From NCBI GenBank assembly GCA_026214975.1, contig JAOBSW010000976.1, positions 33,155 to 97,154 of the forward strand: a DNA stretch of 64,000 nt, given 5' to 3'. The translations under genes and the position numbers were made by a program. The notes beneath the pieces were generated by a model that had not been told where the DNA came from, searched no databases, and saw nothing but the letters and a program-made list of their open reading frames with translations. This document shows positions 33,831-45,014 of this stretch, in pieces. Numbering within the stretch: the stretch's first letter is position 1; the number at the start of each line of letters is the position of its first letter. The DNA is from Gentiana macrophylla (Eukaryota > Streptophyta > Magnoliopsida > Gentianales > Gentianaceae).

Positions 33831-34760
33831 CAAGGTCTATGAAAATGTATATCTCCGGCCAGGGCAAGATGGGATATCATGCAGTTCCAAACACCGCCCT
33901 CTTGAAACCGACCCCAAGTTTGAAGCATGGGACACAAAATAACCAAGTCATGACCATCCTCACGAGGTCTATGACAAAAGAGATCGATGAGAACTTCATG
34001 ATGTATGACTTTGCTAAGGAAATGCAGGACAATGCCGGAGACCTTTACTCAAAAAGGACAATACATCCAAGTCTATGAACTCGGCTCAGATTCAAAATTT
34101 GAGACAAGGGGATATGTCTCAGTAACTCAATACTTTAATCAACTATCTAAGGCATGGCAACACCTAGATATGTTGGAAACTCACCCTGGAATGATGTTAA
34201 AGATCTTGCACTCTTTAAAGACATCATCGAGAAGAAGAGAGTATTCAAATTCCTTCATCGGGTGAATCCTACTCTTGATGATGTCGAGGTAGAATTCTTG
34301 CTACTAAACCTCTTCCAAATCTCAAATCCATGTTTCTTGAGGTCAAACATGAGGAAAGCGAGGAGGAAAGTGATCTTCTTTGAACCCTCCTGCCGACAAC
34401 CCCTTGAAAGTGCCACCTGCCTGGTATCGGGAACCCCGCTGAGGCTACTTGAGGCTTCTGAGGCCTCTGGCCGATAAAAGCGGGAAGGCGTTTGCGTGAC
34501 CACTTTGCAAACGCACTAATCACACCAAGGACACTTGCTTTGGAAGCTACATGGCAAGCCTAACTCCTCCAAGACCTCCGGACACCGCCAAGGAAAGTCG
34601 AGGCGGAGACACGTAAGTGAGGAAGAAGATGACAACGGGTTGAATGCTCACTTGTTGCATTCAAAGCCTTTCTAACTCAACAAAAGGAGGTAGTCACTCT
34701 ACTGACATAGCCTCTCATGCCGAAGTCTGGTAAATTCTACTCATCTATTAGTAATGAAAC
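33831..34760 (+). pseudogene. Element A gag, main part
   Basis: Resumes with SRSMKMYISGQGKMGY and includes MTILTRSMTKEIDENFMMYD, YVSVTQYFNQLSKAWQHLDM and a region of the type FLHRVNPTLDDV, all gag motifs of this Copia group. Spread over three frames by indels; the zinc knuckle is not clearly preserved. Confidence 0.85.
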
Positions 34761-36070
34761 TGGATTGTTGACTCTGGGGCCTCTTCCCATATGAGTGGTA
34801 ATAAAAATCTCATTACTCAACTTAAGCCATGTCCCCAAATTCACAATATTAAGGCTATTGATGGATCTATCTCTAGTGCAAAAGGTTTTGGTCGGTGCGA
34901 CTTACTAATAAGATATGCTGCACAGAATGTCCTATTTGTTCCAAAATTAGATTGCAATCTCATATCTGTCGATTAAACTTACTAAAGATTTGAACTGGAT
35001 TTGTTGTTTTTAATGAGAATCAAGTGCACATTCCAGGATCATTCCTCAAAGGCGTTGATTGGGATTTGCTAAACCTTGCTCAGTCTGTTTGTGGTCAACC
35101 TGTGAAGACAGAAGATCAAGATCGAATCGCCTCGACTGCACTCAAAACCTAGACAATATCATGTTATGGCATTATAGACTAGGACATCCCGATTTTAGTT
35201 ATTTAAAGTCTATAGATCTGAATTGTTTAAAGGTTGTAATTTGAATGATCTTCAATGTGATATTTGTCGGTTTGCTAAACTCACCAAATCTGTGTATGCA
35301 AAATTACCTTACTTACCATCCACACCATTCACCTTAATTCACAGTGGCGTATGGGGACCTCGAGAGTAAAAAGCATAACAGGAAAGAGGTGGTTTGTTAC
35401 CTTCATAGATGACCACACGAGAACCACTTGGTTATTTTTAATGAAGGATAAGTCGAAGTTGGACCCATCTTTCAAGAATTTTACAACATGGTCTCCACTC
35501 GGTTTGACACTAAGATCAAAATCTTGAAGGCGACAATGCTCTTGAATATTATGAGTCTCATCTCATTAATTTCTTGATGGAGAAAGGATTGTCCATATCG
35601 GTAGTTGTGTTGAAACCCCTCGACCAAAATGGGGTTCTTTGAGAGAAAAAACAGGCATCTGCTTGAAATGGCTAGGTCTATTATGTTTACCACAAATGTT
35701 CCAAAATATATGTGGGGTGAAGCCATATTGACTTCCACATACTTAATCAACAGACTTCCCAGCCGGGTACTAGGCTTCAAAACTCCTATCAAAACCCTAC
35801 TGGACACACACTCCTGCCCCATCTTATTTCCCGATTACCTCCAAAAATCTTTGGTTGTCTTGTGTTTGTCTATATCCATGCCCAACACGAAGCAAACTTG
35901 ATCCCAAAGCTCACAAGTGCATATTCCTAGGATATGCAAAGGGCGAGAAAGGTTACAAGTGCTACTCTCTTCCGAAAAAGATTTTACAATTCTATGGATG
36001 TAAATTTTTTGAAAGGACTCCCTACTACAATGACAAGTCCACTGAGGCGATCATCGATGGAAATCGATAG
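34761..36070 (+). pseudogene. Element A protease and integrase
   Basis: WIVDSGASSHMSGNKNL marks the protease near 34760. ILFVPKLDCNLIS-like sequence follows, then the GAG-pre-integrase motif NIMLWHYRLGHPDFSYLK (about 35155-35210), CDICRFAKLTKSVYAKLP, an integrase core with DNALEYY-like and RKNRHLLEMARSIMF segments, and a linker ending PKAHKCIFLGYAKGEKGYKC. Frames are broken at several points. Confidence 0.88.
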
Positions 36071-36379
36071 AAATTGACCTAAAACCCTTCCTTCAGCGGA
36101 CTCTTAACCCCTCGAAACCTCACTGATCCTCGTAGGTGAACCCAAGACCTACCGATTCACAAAGACTCACGATCCTCAAACAACCAACCGACTCAGAGCC
36201 TGCGACCCTCGAGCCCAGCCGACACTCGGCAATCTGCGAGATCCTCGCAGATCATCGACATTGATGATGGACTATTGCTCTAAGGAAAGGAAAAAGATCA
36301 TGCACCGATCATTCTATTCATACTTATTTAGCTTATGATCAGTTGTCTCCTGTCTTTGCCATGTTTACACAGGACTGGA

Positions 36380-37880
36380 TTCTCACTCTATCCTAGAAAT
36401 ATTCGGGAGGCCCTTCAAAATGATAAGTGGAAAGGTCTTTGTTAAAATTGAGATGATTGCTCTCTGGATAATCATACTTGGGACCTCACAACTCTTCCCA
36501 AAGGCAAAGAAGGCAGTTAGCTGCAGATGGTTATTCACTATTAAATACAATCTTGATGGTACAATTGACAAGTACAAAGCAGATTGGTAGCAAGGGGATT
36601 CACTCAAACTTATGGTATTGACTATAAGGAAACTTTTGCACCCAGTGGCAAAACTCACCACCTTTGTCGAGGTTCTGCTCTCTCTATTTGTCCAAGCTGG
36701 GGTGGCCTCTACATCAATTGGATATCAAAAATGCTTTTCTCAATGGTGATCTCAATGAGGAAGTCTATATGAATGTACCTCTGGTTTTGTCAATCCCCAC
36801 ACTCGGGGCAAGGTATGCAAACTCGGGAAATCTCTATATGGTGCGAAGCAATCCCCAAGAGCTGGTTTGGAAAACTCACTCACGTGGTTAAAAGCTGCTT
36901 TGGATATCATCAATGCAACTCGATCACACCATGTTTGTCAAGACAACCAACCAGAGGAGGTCCATTCTAATTGTATATGTGGATGATATCATCCTTCTTT
37001 GGGAAGACTCTCTGAAATCCAGGAACTTGAAGACTCTCTTGGCAAGGTGTTCCAAGTTAAAGATCAGGCTACCTCAAGTACTTTCTTGGTATGGAAGTAG
37101 CTAGAAACACCAATGGCATTTCGGTCTCCCAAAGGAAGTATGTCTGGACTCTCTTGAAGAAGCGGCATCTTTGGGATGCAAACTCTTTGTATCTCAGTAG
37201 ACCCAGGTCATACCTCTTGCATGGTGACATTCTTTGTCGAGGAAAGAACAATATCAAAGGCTTGTAGGCAAACTCATATACCTTTCTAACACAAGACACG
37301 ATATTGCATATGGGGGTCGATGCAGTCGAGTCAATTCATGCATTGCCCTCTTGAGCAACATTGGGATGCGAGTGAATAGGATCTTGAGGTATTTAAAATC
37401 CACTCTGGCCAAGGCACGCACTTCACCAAGTCTCACGATAGATCAATCAAGCGTCTACACCGATCTTGATTGAAATTTGGATGTCGCATTGACGGAGAGG
37501 TCTACCACAGGCTATTGCTCGTATATATGGGGAACACTGGTTACTTGGAGGAGCAAGAAACAACTCTTTTGTCAAGAAGCGATCTTTGAAGCCGAGCTAA
37601 GGGCACTTGTACTTGGCATTTGTGAAGCTCTATGGCTAAAAAGTCTTGGCCCGAACTTCAAAGAATCGTATCGACAACTATCACACTCTGTTGTGATAAT
37701 AATTCACCTTATGCATGGCGAGAAGATCCAGTCCATCATGATAAAACCAAGCATGTGGACATTGACAGACACTTTCTGAAGGAGAAGATTGATGCCAAGA
37801 TTATTCAACTCCAGTATGTTCCCTCAGCAGATCAGAATGCTGATATTCTTACCAAGGCTATTCCACCTCTTATGTTGTGA
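36380..37880 (+). pseudogene. Element A reverse transcriptase and RNase H
   Basis: [17 protein letters not shown] (about 36590), LDIKNAFLNGDLNEEVYMN (about 36717) and ILIVYVDDIILL (about 36965) with an intact YVDD box identify RT. From 37480, YIWGTLVTWRSKKQ, ELRALVLGICEALWL and HVDIDRHFLKEKIDAKIIQL identify RNase H. The original frame is split over at least six pieces by 1-2 base indels. Confidence 0.9.
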
Positions 37881-37929
37881 GACTAAGTAGCAAACTTGTT
37901 TGCATCAACATATCTGACCGATTTGAGGG

Positions 37930-38313
37930 TGTGGAAATATTAGTAGACTCACTCACTGAGAGGCTTAGGTAGGTGCTCAGCAGGGTGCTCAGCAGATTGC
38001 TGAGCCTTAGGATTTCGTGCATAATATTTTTGTACACTTTATTTAATTATAAAAGACATATTAATTGTGATACATATAAACAATTAATATGTCAAACTCT
38101 AGTTTACTTTATGTCATAGACACAATTAATATGTCATAGACATAGCTTTTACTTTTACTTTTGCATGCTTGCCGCCCACATCTACATACTCAAGTGGCCG
38201 CCCAAGCTAGTGCTAGTCTCTCTCAATTGTATCTATTTATACACCTCTCATATCAATGAATAAACTAAGTTGAAGTTTACTCTTGTGTTTATCACATTCT
38301 CAAACTCTCTTCA
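37930..38313 (+). repeat. Element A 3' LTR (384 bp)
   Basis: Partner of 21640-22027. The first 60 bp differ markedly in the CTCAGCAG repeat block, while the remainder is nearly identical. A short purine tract (TTTGAGGG) precedes it. Confidence 0.92.
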
Positions 38314-38318
38314 TATAA

Positions 38319-38576
38319 GGCACTCTTGCTGTCACAAAAGAGTGCAATAGGTTTTTCTTGTTTGATGTTGAATTCTGCCAGTAGGTAAGTAAGCCACTGT
38401 AGTTCACAAGAAGCCATTGCCATGGCTCTGTACTCTGATTCTGAGGAGCTTCTTGAGGCTGTGGTCTGCTTCTTAGATCTCCAACTAATGAGAGAATCTC
38501 TTAGGAAAACAGAAAAACCTGTGACTGACCTTCTGGTGTCACTGCATCTTGCCCAGTCAGCATCAACACATAGCAT
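38319..38576 (-). pseudogene. Element D RNase H, cut by element A
   Basis: DADWARCSDTRRSVTGFSVF, SWRSKKQTTASRSSSESEYR and LFCDSKSAL are the Copia RNase H signatures. The frame runs into element A's 3' LTR at 38313. Its last portion lies at 21550-21634 (VFHERTKHIEIDCH), 16.7 kb to the left, on the other side of element A. Confidence 0.9.
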
Positions 38577-39644
38577 TTCAGTTCCAGATTGTCTTTTGCT
38601 GGGAAAAAGATTCCCTGACCTGGTGATTTCTTTAAATACCTAAGTAGTTTATGTGCTGCTTGTAACTGTAGTTCTGTAGGTTTGTTCAAAAACTGGCTCA
38701 ATCGTTGTGTGGCAAATGTTATGTATGGCCTGGTTAGTCCTAAATATAGCAACTTGCCTACCAGACTTCTATAGTAGCTATTTGAAGCTAAGTTTGCAGA
38801 ATCCTTTGAATGTAGCTTTATTGAAGTGTCCATAGGGGTTTCACTTGGTTTGCAATCTAGGTAACCATAATCTTCAAGCAGATCCAGGCAATACTTTCTC
38901 TGTGATAGAATAATTTCCTTCTTGGATCTTTCCACCTCAAGCCCTAGGAAGTATTTGAGCTCTCCTAAATCCTTGATGCCAAACCGACCATTCGGGTAGT
39001 CTTTTAAGCCCTTGATTTCCTCCATATACGGACTAGTATCAAGTACATCATCTACTTAAACTAGAATTGTTGTAAACTTGTTACCAGAACCTTTTACCTT
39101 TGATGAACAGACTATAGTCTTGTTTGGATTGCCTAAACCCCCTCTCAAGCAGTGCTTGGGTTAGCTTGAAATTCCTTTGTCTACTAGCTTGTTTCAAACC
39201 ATATAAGGACTTCTTTAATCTACATACCATGCACAGTTACGTGTTAAATCCTGTGGTACTTTCATATAAACTTCTTCATTAAATCTCCATGTAGAAATCA
39301 TTGTTTACATCTAGTTGATGTAAATTCCAATTCTTTGCAGCTGATATTGCTAGTAGAGCTCTCACTGTAGTTAGTTTTTCAACATGTGAAAAAGTATCTA
39401 AATAATCCAATCCCAACTGTTGTGTGTAGCCTTTGGCCACTAATCTTGCTTTGAATCTTTCAATAGAACCATCTGAATTCCTTTTAATTTTATATACCCA
39501 TTTACATCCAATTGGATGCTTTCCTGTTGGTAAAGGAACTACCTCCCAAGTCTTAGTTTGTTGTAATGCATTGATCTCATTGTCCATAGCCTTTCTCCAT
39601 TCCTCATGCTGTACTGCTTCTTTATAGGTTTTAGGCTCTGTCAA
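38501..39644 (-). pseudogene. Element D reverse transcriptase
   Basis: [40 protein letters not shown] and [17 protein letters not shown] identify the Copia RT fingers and palm. The catalytic YVDD box is present but its Tyr codon is TAA (39056-39058, minus strand). After it come IKDLGELKYFLGLEVERSK and YRSLVGKLLYLGLTRPYI. A frameshift separates 39279 from 39025. Confidence 0.9.
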
Positions 39645-39930
39645 AACTTGAGAGTTTAGTATATGGGGTGATAAGAAGGACTAATGTGTTTCAAAGTGTC
39701 TACTCTGTCAAGAGTGTAGGGGACTTCTATTTTGTACATGATTACATATATAATCTTTAAGGTAGGAAGGAACTCCTCTAGCCCTGGTGGATGTTCTAGG
39801 TGGTGGTAAATCAGTATTCAGTGCACCTTGTAACTGTTCCACATATTCTACATCATTTATTAGATCTGGTTGAATCAAATCATCAAAATAATCATTCTGA
39901 TCTGATGCTACTGGATCTGTGGAATTGGTA

Positions 39931-40557
39931 TCAGTGTGAGGAATAGAAGTGTGTAAAGGTGCATCGATTAGATTTTGAATGTGCGAGGATTATCTGGGGT
40001 GTATTTTGATCAAAGGAAACAAGTAAAGGTAAATTGGAGACATCACCTGCACTGAGTGACTTATCTTTGAATGGAAAGATCAATTCATGAAACACCACAT
40101 CTCTAGCAACAAAAATTTGTTTAGTTGCCAAATTCAACATATAATAACCTTTCACATTAGGTACAAAACCAAGATAGACACATTTGATACCTCACAGGTG
40201 CAAGCTTATTATTATTATGATGGAGATTATGTGCAAAAGCTAAGCAACCAAAGACTTAACAATGACATCATAATCGGGTTTGACATCATATAACAATTCA
40301 TAAGGTGTTTTATTGGCCAACAAAGGTGTAGGTGTAATGATAATCAAATTAACTGCATGAATAACAATGTAGGACCAATAAATCACAGGTAAACCAGATT
40401 GAAACATCAAACTTCTGGCCATATTAAGTATGTGTTGATGTTTCCTCTCTACAGTACCATTCTGTTGTGGAGTTTTAAACACAGAAGTTTGATGCAAAAT
40501 CCCTTTAGAAACATAGAAATCAGATAAATCAAACTCCAGACCATTATCAGATCTCAA
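39931..40557 (-). pseudogene. Element D integrase C-part
   Basis: MRSDNGLEF and TPQQNGTVERKHQHILNMAR are the conserved DDE-integrase core segments of Copia. The segment up to 39931 holds the usual linker (GYYMLNLATKQIFVARDVVF). Several frame breaks are present. Confidence 0.85.
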
Positions 40558-40605
40558 AACTTTGACATTTTTACTATACTGAGTTTGAATTGTATTACAA
40601 AACTT

Positions 40606-41639
40606 TTAGATTAAACTTCTCACTTCAGATTTGGCTTTCAACATAAAAATCCAACAAAATATACTGTAATCATCCACTGCTGTTAGAAAATACTTATGTC
40701 CATGGATACCTACTATCCTATAAAGACCCCAGATATCCATGTGAACTAGATCAAACATAGCTTTAGACACTGAATGACTAGTAGGAAAGCTCAATCTTTG
40801 TGGTTTGGCAAGAGGACAGACATCACAGACATGATTATCAGGTAAACAAACTTGATCATGCTGCTGCTGAATGACTTTGAGTCTCTGGTCCGAGGGATGC
40901 CTCATTTTATAGTGCCACAACATATCAAAAGTAACAGAAGACTGAACATGATTAACAGACACATTGTAACAAGATCTATCAGCAAACAAAATGTAAAGAC
41001 CCTTGATCAATTCAGCTGAACCAATCTTCTTGAGTGTGATCATATCCTGTATGACACAACAATCCATAAAAAACTTTATATTATAGGCCCTAGTCTTGAT
41101 CAGTTTACTAATAGACATCAAATTAAAACTAAAATCAGGAACACATAGAACATTGTCAAGCACTAGATCCTTGTTTACTTTGACTTGGCCAATGTGTGAA
41201 ATTTTAGCTTCCTTGCCATTTAGCGGGGACACAAACATATCTTGTCTTGATTTACAAGTACAAAACAAGGCCTTATAAAGATCACATGATCGGTGGCTCC
41301 ACAATCAACTATCCATTTGAAACAATTAGAAGTTCTAGACAAACCTGGACCTCCAAGATTGGTTGATAGAACAACATAATTAGCCACAGAAGGAAGATTT
41401 GCAGCTGCACCTCCTTGAGTTAAAGAACCAACCCTCAAAATATTAAGAATTTTTCGTCTTTGTTCTTGTGTAGCTGGGGCTGTAATCCCGAGGAGGCAGG
41501 TTGTGTTTGGGACTGTATATCTCCCAAGAATCATTCTATGCAGTAACATTGTTAGCAAAAGATCTGCCCCTCCCTCTGCCCTTAAAATTTGGAGGGATCC
41601 ATGTTTTTTGTAACATCTGTCAATGGTATGACCTGCCAT
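40606..41639 (-). pseudogene. Element D protease and GAG-pre-integrase/integrase N-part
   Basis: It contains WIVDCGATDH, the aspartic protease active site with Ser replaced by Cys. Next come the GAG-pre-integrase motif MLWHYKMRHPSDQRL, a zinc-binding remnant CDVCPLAKPQRLSFP and the start of the integrase core (MDIWGLYRI, YFLTAVDDYSIFCWIF). Two overlapping frames around 41220-41304 show a frameshift between protease and integrase. Stop codons interrupt the connection to 40557. Confidence 0.85.
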
Positions 41640-42463
41640 ACCACAATGTGTGCATTGAGGCTTTTTATTACCATTACTATAGCTTTTCCTAAAGTTTCCA
41701 GAAGCACCTCCTTGATTCTAGACAACCAAAGCTTATTTCTCCACATTGTTCACAACATTACTACCAAGAACATTAGAGGAAGCTGATAAATGACCAGAAG
41801 AATAATTCTGCTGCCTTTCTTGGTTCAAGGCAATGAAAAGACATTTTTAACAGAGGGAAAGAGAGTATCATTAAAACCTGTGGATTTCACTGCCGAAAAA
41901 ATATCATTGAGACCTTCCAAGAAACGGATTACATGATTTCTTTCGTTATGAAGCATGTACCATTCTTGCCTACAAGGACAAGTCGGAGGAGGGGTAAGTA
42001 CCAACAATTGATCCCAAAGAATCTTTAATCTGGCAAAATACTCAGTAACAGAGGAATCACCCTGTTTTAAAGCTTGAATCTCATCAACCAAATCAGATAA
42101 CCTATCAGTGTCTCCTCCTCCATATCTATTTTCAAGATCAACCCATATATCCTTGGCAGTAGGGTAACACATTACACTCTGAGCAATGTGTTTGGATACC
42201 GAATTAGCCAACCAAGCCTTGACCATACTGCTATTTTGGTTCCACAATCTGAAATTTGGATCATTGACTGAAGGCTTTTCAATGGTGCCATCAATAAAAC
42301 CGGTCTTGTTCTTTGAAGACAAAGCATTCAATACAACAACCTTTCAACTATGATAATTGGTTTCGTCAAGAATCGGCTGAACAATAATAAAGGCCGGACT
42401 CTCACTAGGATGAAGAACTAATTCCGGAGGAATGACAGGAACATGAACTTGATGGTTATCCAT
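41640..42463 (-). pseudogene. Element D gag
   Basis: Starts at ATG 42463 (MDNHQVHVPVIPPE). An early Trp codon has become TGA just before an open stretch with FRLWNQNSSMVKAWLANSVS and DLVDEIQALKQGDSSVTEYF, typical of Copia capsid. A zinc-knuckle remnant (C..CGMAGHTIDRCYKKHG) follows near 41640. It would form the virus-like particle shell; the nonsense codon makes it non-functional. Confidence 0.85.
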
Positions 42464-42574
42464 TGATAAGGGGAAGGAGGAAAAATTGCAGGAAAAAAAA
42501 CGAAAAAGAATCTGAGATAGGAAAAAAAAACTGCAGATAAAAAACGCAACGGAGATAACATCAAGAACCCCATA

Positions 42575-42586
42575 TCTCTGATACCA
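42575..42586 (-). other. Element D primer binding site
   Basis: TGGTATCAGAGA on the minus strand, complementary to initiator Met tRNA, directly adjoining the 5' LTR. Confidence 0.9.
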
Positions 42587-42905
42587 TGAAGAATTACATG
42601 ATTTCTTGATGAAGAACTGGAAAACTGAACATTCGAAAGTATGAACATACGGGAAAACTATTAACTTGTTGATTATGATAGATTTCCCAAAATTGTAGTT
42701 TACATTCTGTAATTTGAAGCTTAAATAGATGTATTGTAGCTACTAACTATAACTGAATCAGTTGTAACTGCTTTAATTAACTACCACTAATGTTTAACCG
42801 TTTTATTTGCCGTGTTTGATAAAATGCTTGATGAACTTCTTTGCGGCTTACATTTTGTTGTTGAATTGTTCTAGTTTTGATTTGCTTATTAATTGAACTT
42901 TGACA
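42587..42905 (-). repeat. Element D 5' LTR
   Basis: Partner of 21160-21478; it starts TGTCAAAGTTCAAT and ends CATGTAATTCTTCA on the minus strand, immediately before the PBS. Confidence 0.9.
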
Positions 42906-43403
42906 AAATCAATTGAAGGTATGGAGATAACATTGAAGATGTACGTGTGGTGGACAAAATACTACGTTTTTGACATCAAAATTTGATTATCATTTATGTG
43001 TTCTTGAAAAGACAAAAGAGTTAAGCTCATGAGTATTGAGGAATTTGAAAGCTATCTTCAATCTCATGAAGAAATACTCAAGAGGATAAGTGAAGAGCCC
43101 ACTGGAGGCGCATTCTCAAGAGTTAAGGCTACTTTGAGTCTTTGAGAACCGATGGAGAAAAGAAAAGTTACTTTAGAGGACAAGGGCGTGGAAATGAGCG
43201 AGGAAAAGACTTGGTGGCCAAAATAAATCTCGAAAAATGAATGGAGAAAATTCCAATAAGGAAAAGAGGAGTCAATCATCCCAAAGATGTGATGGAAGAG
43301 GAAGAGGAAGATGATGAGGTAATTTTGGACTACAAATGGAAGGATGTATGATCGAGCGATGATAATTTAACATGGTATTTGGATAATGATGCAAGTAATC
43401 ATA

Positions 43404-43673
43404 GGAAAATTACGAAATTGGCCCATAACTTTGGTGTGGTATCAATTTGGTCTCATACGATTCAATATATCGATTTTGGTCCTGTAATTTAAAAAAATCA
43501 GCAATTTTAGGACGATTATATTTTCCGGCTTATACTCCGGCCGTTTGGCACTTGGATGCTGATTGGACAATGTTGATTAGAATAAATTAAAAGTTCATAA
43601 ACTAAAGTAGAAATCATTTGAGACCAAAATTGATATCATGCTAAAGTTATGAGACCGATTTTGCATTTTTCCC
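43404..43673. mobile_element. Mutator-like MITE inside element E
   Basis: The ends GGAAAATTACGAAATTGG and (reverse complement of the right) GGGAAAAATGCAAAATCGG are imperfect inverted repeats that extend inward for about 50 bp (TAACTTT...TATCAATTT). AGTAATCATA is duplicated exactly at 43394-43403 and 43674-43683. A 9-10 bp duplication and GGGAAAAATGC ends fit Mutator-like MITEs. It interrupts E's protease region. Confidence 0.82.
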
Positions 43674-43730
43674 AGTAATCATATGTGTGGTTACAAAGAT
43701 AAAATTGTTGATTTTAATGGAACGGTGAGA

Positions 43731-43934
43731 GCCAATCAGGCTTAGCTCAACTAGTTAGAACTGAGACCCTGAGGTCTCAGGTTCGAATCCCTCTGGAGGC
43801 GAAAATTGTCTTCCAGCGTAGTTTTCCTCTTTAGAAAAGTTATTCCCTCAATATGTGGGTGTTAATCCACAATTGTGGTTGTAAAATGTTATAGTTTGTT
43901 CCTTTCAATTGAAAAAAAAAAAAAAAAAAAAAAA
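43731..43934 (+). mobile_element. tRNA-derived SINE inside element E
   Basis: The head has RNA polymerase III promoter boxes: GGCTTAGCTCAACTAGTTAG (A box region) and GGTTCGAATCC (B box). It is followed by a non-tRNA body and a poly(A) tail of about 25. AACGGTGAGA (43721-43730) and AACGGCAAGA (43935-43944) are the probable, slightly diverged target duplicates. E's coding sense resumes after it. Confidence 0.85.
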
Positions 43935-44475
43935 AACGGCAAGAAAGAACAGCAGAGGAAATGTTTTGTTTGAAGACTCCTCAAAAGTTTGCAATGAAGG
44001 AAAGGGGTACAATTCTATTCTCAGCCAAAGATGGTAGTCACAAATTAATTTCTGATGATTAGTATTTGTCTAACTTGAGAAGTAATATTTGAGTCATGGA
44101 CTCTTGGTCAATTCCTTAAAAAAGGATATGAAATCCCTATGAAGAATTAATGTCTTTGGCTAAGAGATCAAAATGTTAATCTTCTTGTCAGGGTGATGAT
44201 GTCAAATAACAAAACGTTTAAATTGAATATTAAAACTTTTGAAGCAAAATGTTTAAAAGATAATAGTAAATAGTTTTGATATTTCATCACGTATGACAGT
44301 ACATAAAAACACACAAATTTCATATTAAAATGAACGTTAATAGGCAAGTTGGATGAGGCTTGGACATGCATGGAATTCATTTCCATGATATATTACTGCC
44401 TTAAAATCCGTTTCAAGTTTCAATGCTTTAGCCTCAAGTGCCCTTGTTGTATTAAAGATAAGATTACTAATACTA

Positions 44476-44737
44476 CTCCCATCGTTTTTAATTATATGTC
44501 ATGATTATCAAAATTAAAATTTTCTTTTTATATGTCGTAGTTAAATTTTCAATACATATTTTAATATTCTTTCTGTTTTTCAATACTACTTTTCAACTTC
44601 CTAGGCTCATTCAACCAATCAATCTTTTATATTTATTTATTTCACCATTACACTTTCCAAGATTTCTTTTTGTAATACTCATTTTCTTAATCTGTGTGTT
44701 TTTCTCAAACACGACATATAATTAGGAATGTAGGGAG
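44476..44737. mobile_element. Stowaway-type MITE
   Basis: The left end CTCCCATCGTTTTTAATTAT and right end (reverse complement CTCCCTACATTCCTAATTAT) both run inward into ATGTC. TA precedes it and TG (a changed TA) follows it. About 262 bp. Confidence 0.72.
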
Positions 44738-45014
44738 TGGTTTCCCTAAAAAAAAAAAAAAATGTTTACTTGAATTTCCCCATGAAAAAAATTACTTGAA
44801 TTTAGTTTACATTTTCAATTATCTCCCTTTCTCTGTTTTATTGCTGCTTTATAGCTTTGATATTAATAAAAATAAATAAAAAAATTAAAGCATAGGACCT
44901 AGATTGTTAACCATATCCTATAGAAAAAGAGCCATTTACCTACCAAATTCATATTCACTGAATTTACATCATTATTGGATCCAGCATTGATTAATAGTTC
45001 AAAATTAAATGATC
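44738..45014. other. Short spacer between MITE and LINE tail
   Basis: AT-rich; nothing recognised. Confidence 0.4.

Larger units (their letters stand above)
21640..38313 (+). mobile_element. Element A: Copia retrotransposon inside D
   Basis: LTRs at 21640-22027 and 37930-38313 start TGTGGAAATATTA and end CTCTCTTCA. TATAA is duplicated at 21635-21639 and 38314-38318. The PBS follows the 5' LTR directly. Removing nested element B leaves about 5.07 kb with gag, PR, INT, RT and RNase H in Copia order. Frames are broken many times by short indels. It shares LTR and pol sequence with element C, so both belong to one family. Confidence 0.93.
21160..42905 (-). mobile_element. Element D: Copia retrotransposon, minus strand, inside E
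   Basis: Terminal LTRs of about 319 bp lie at 21160-21478 and 42587-42905. The target duplication AAATC is at 21155-21159 and 42906-42910. A PBS abuts the right LTR and a purine tract (AGTTTGAGAGGGGG on the minus strand) abuts the left one. Subtracting element A leaves about 5.07 kb, full length for Copia. Order on the minus strand is gag, PR, INT, RT, RNase H. The outermost T of the left LTR is missing (GAAGAATTAC against TGAAGAATTAC). Confidence 0.92.
20505..44270 (+). mobile_element. Element E: decayed Copia retrotransposon, outermost layer of the nest
   Basis: Two blocks, 20505-21159 and 42911-44270, belong to one old plus-strand Copia element split by element D. The left block has an LTR-like end (TGACA at 20740-20744), a PBS at 20748-20758 and gag-like sequence (ALTLIH, AWEIL, YQGIEDE). 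The right block resumes gag in frame and continues with PR-like and GAG-pre-integrase-like segments, stopping near 44270. The RT, RNase H and 3' LTR are missing. Many stops and frameshifts make it the oldest layer. A Mutator-like MITE and a SINE also lie in its right block. The LTR start at 20505 is a guess from TGTAACATC. Confidence 0.75.
42911..44270 (+). pseudogene. Element E gag-pol, right part
   Basis: Continues gag (IEDVRVVDKIL, then SIEEFESYLQSHEEILKRI) and reaches a protease-like stretch around 43375-43395 (Trp-Leu/Ile-Asp-Asn-Asp-Ala-Ser, with Asp-Asn replacing the usual Asp-Ser). After the MITE and SINE it continues into a GAG-pre-integrase region (SKVCNEGKGYN, LISDDYYLSNL, KTFKLNIKTFEAKC). 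It then loses similarity near 44270, before the integrase core. Heavily mutated. Confidence 0.7.

Noticed and set aside
34255..34523. Two minus-strand frames in element A
   Set aside because: They are antisense shadows of element A's gag region and carry no motif.
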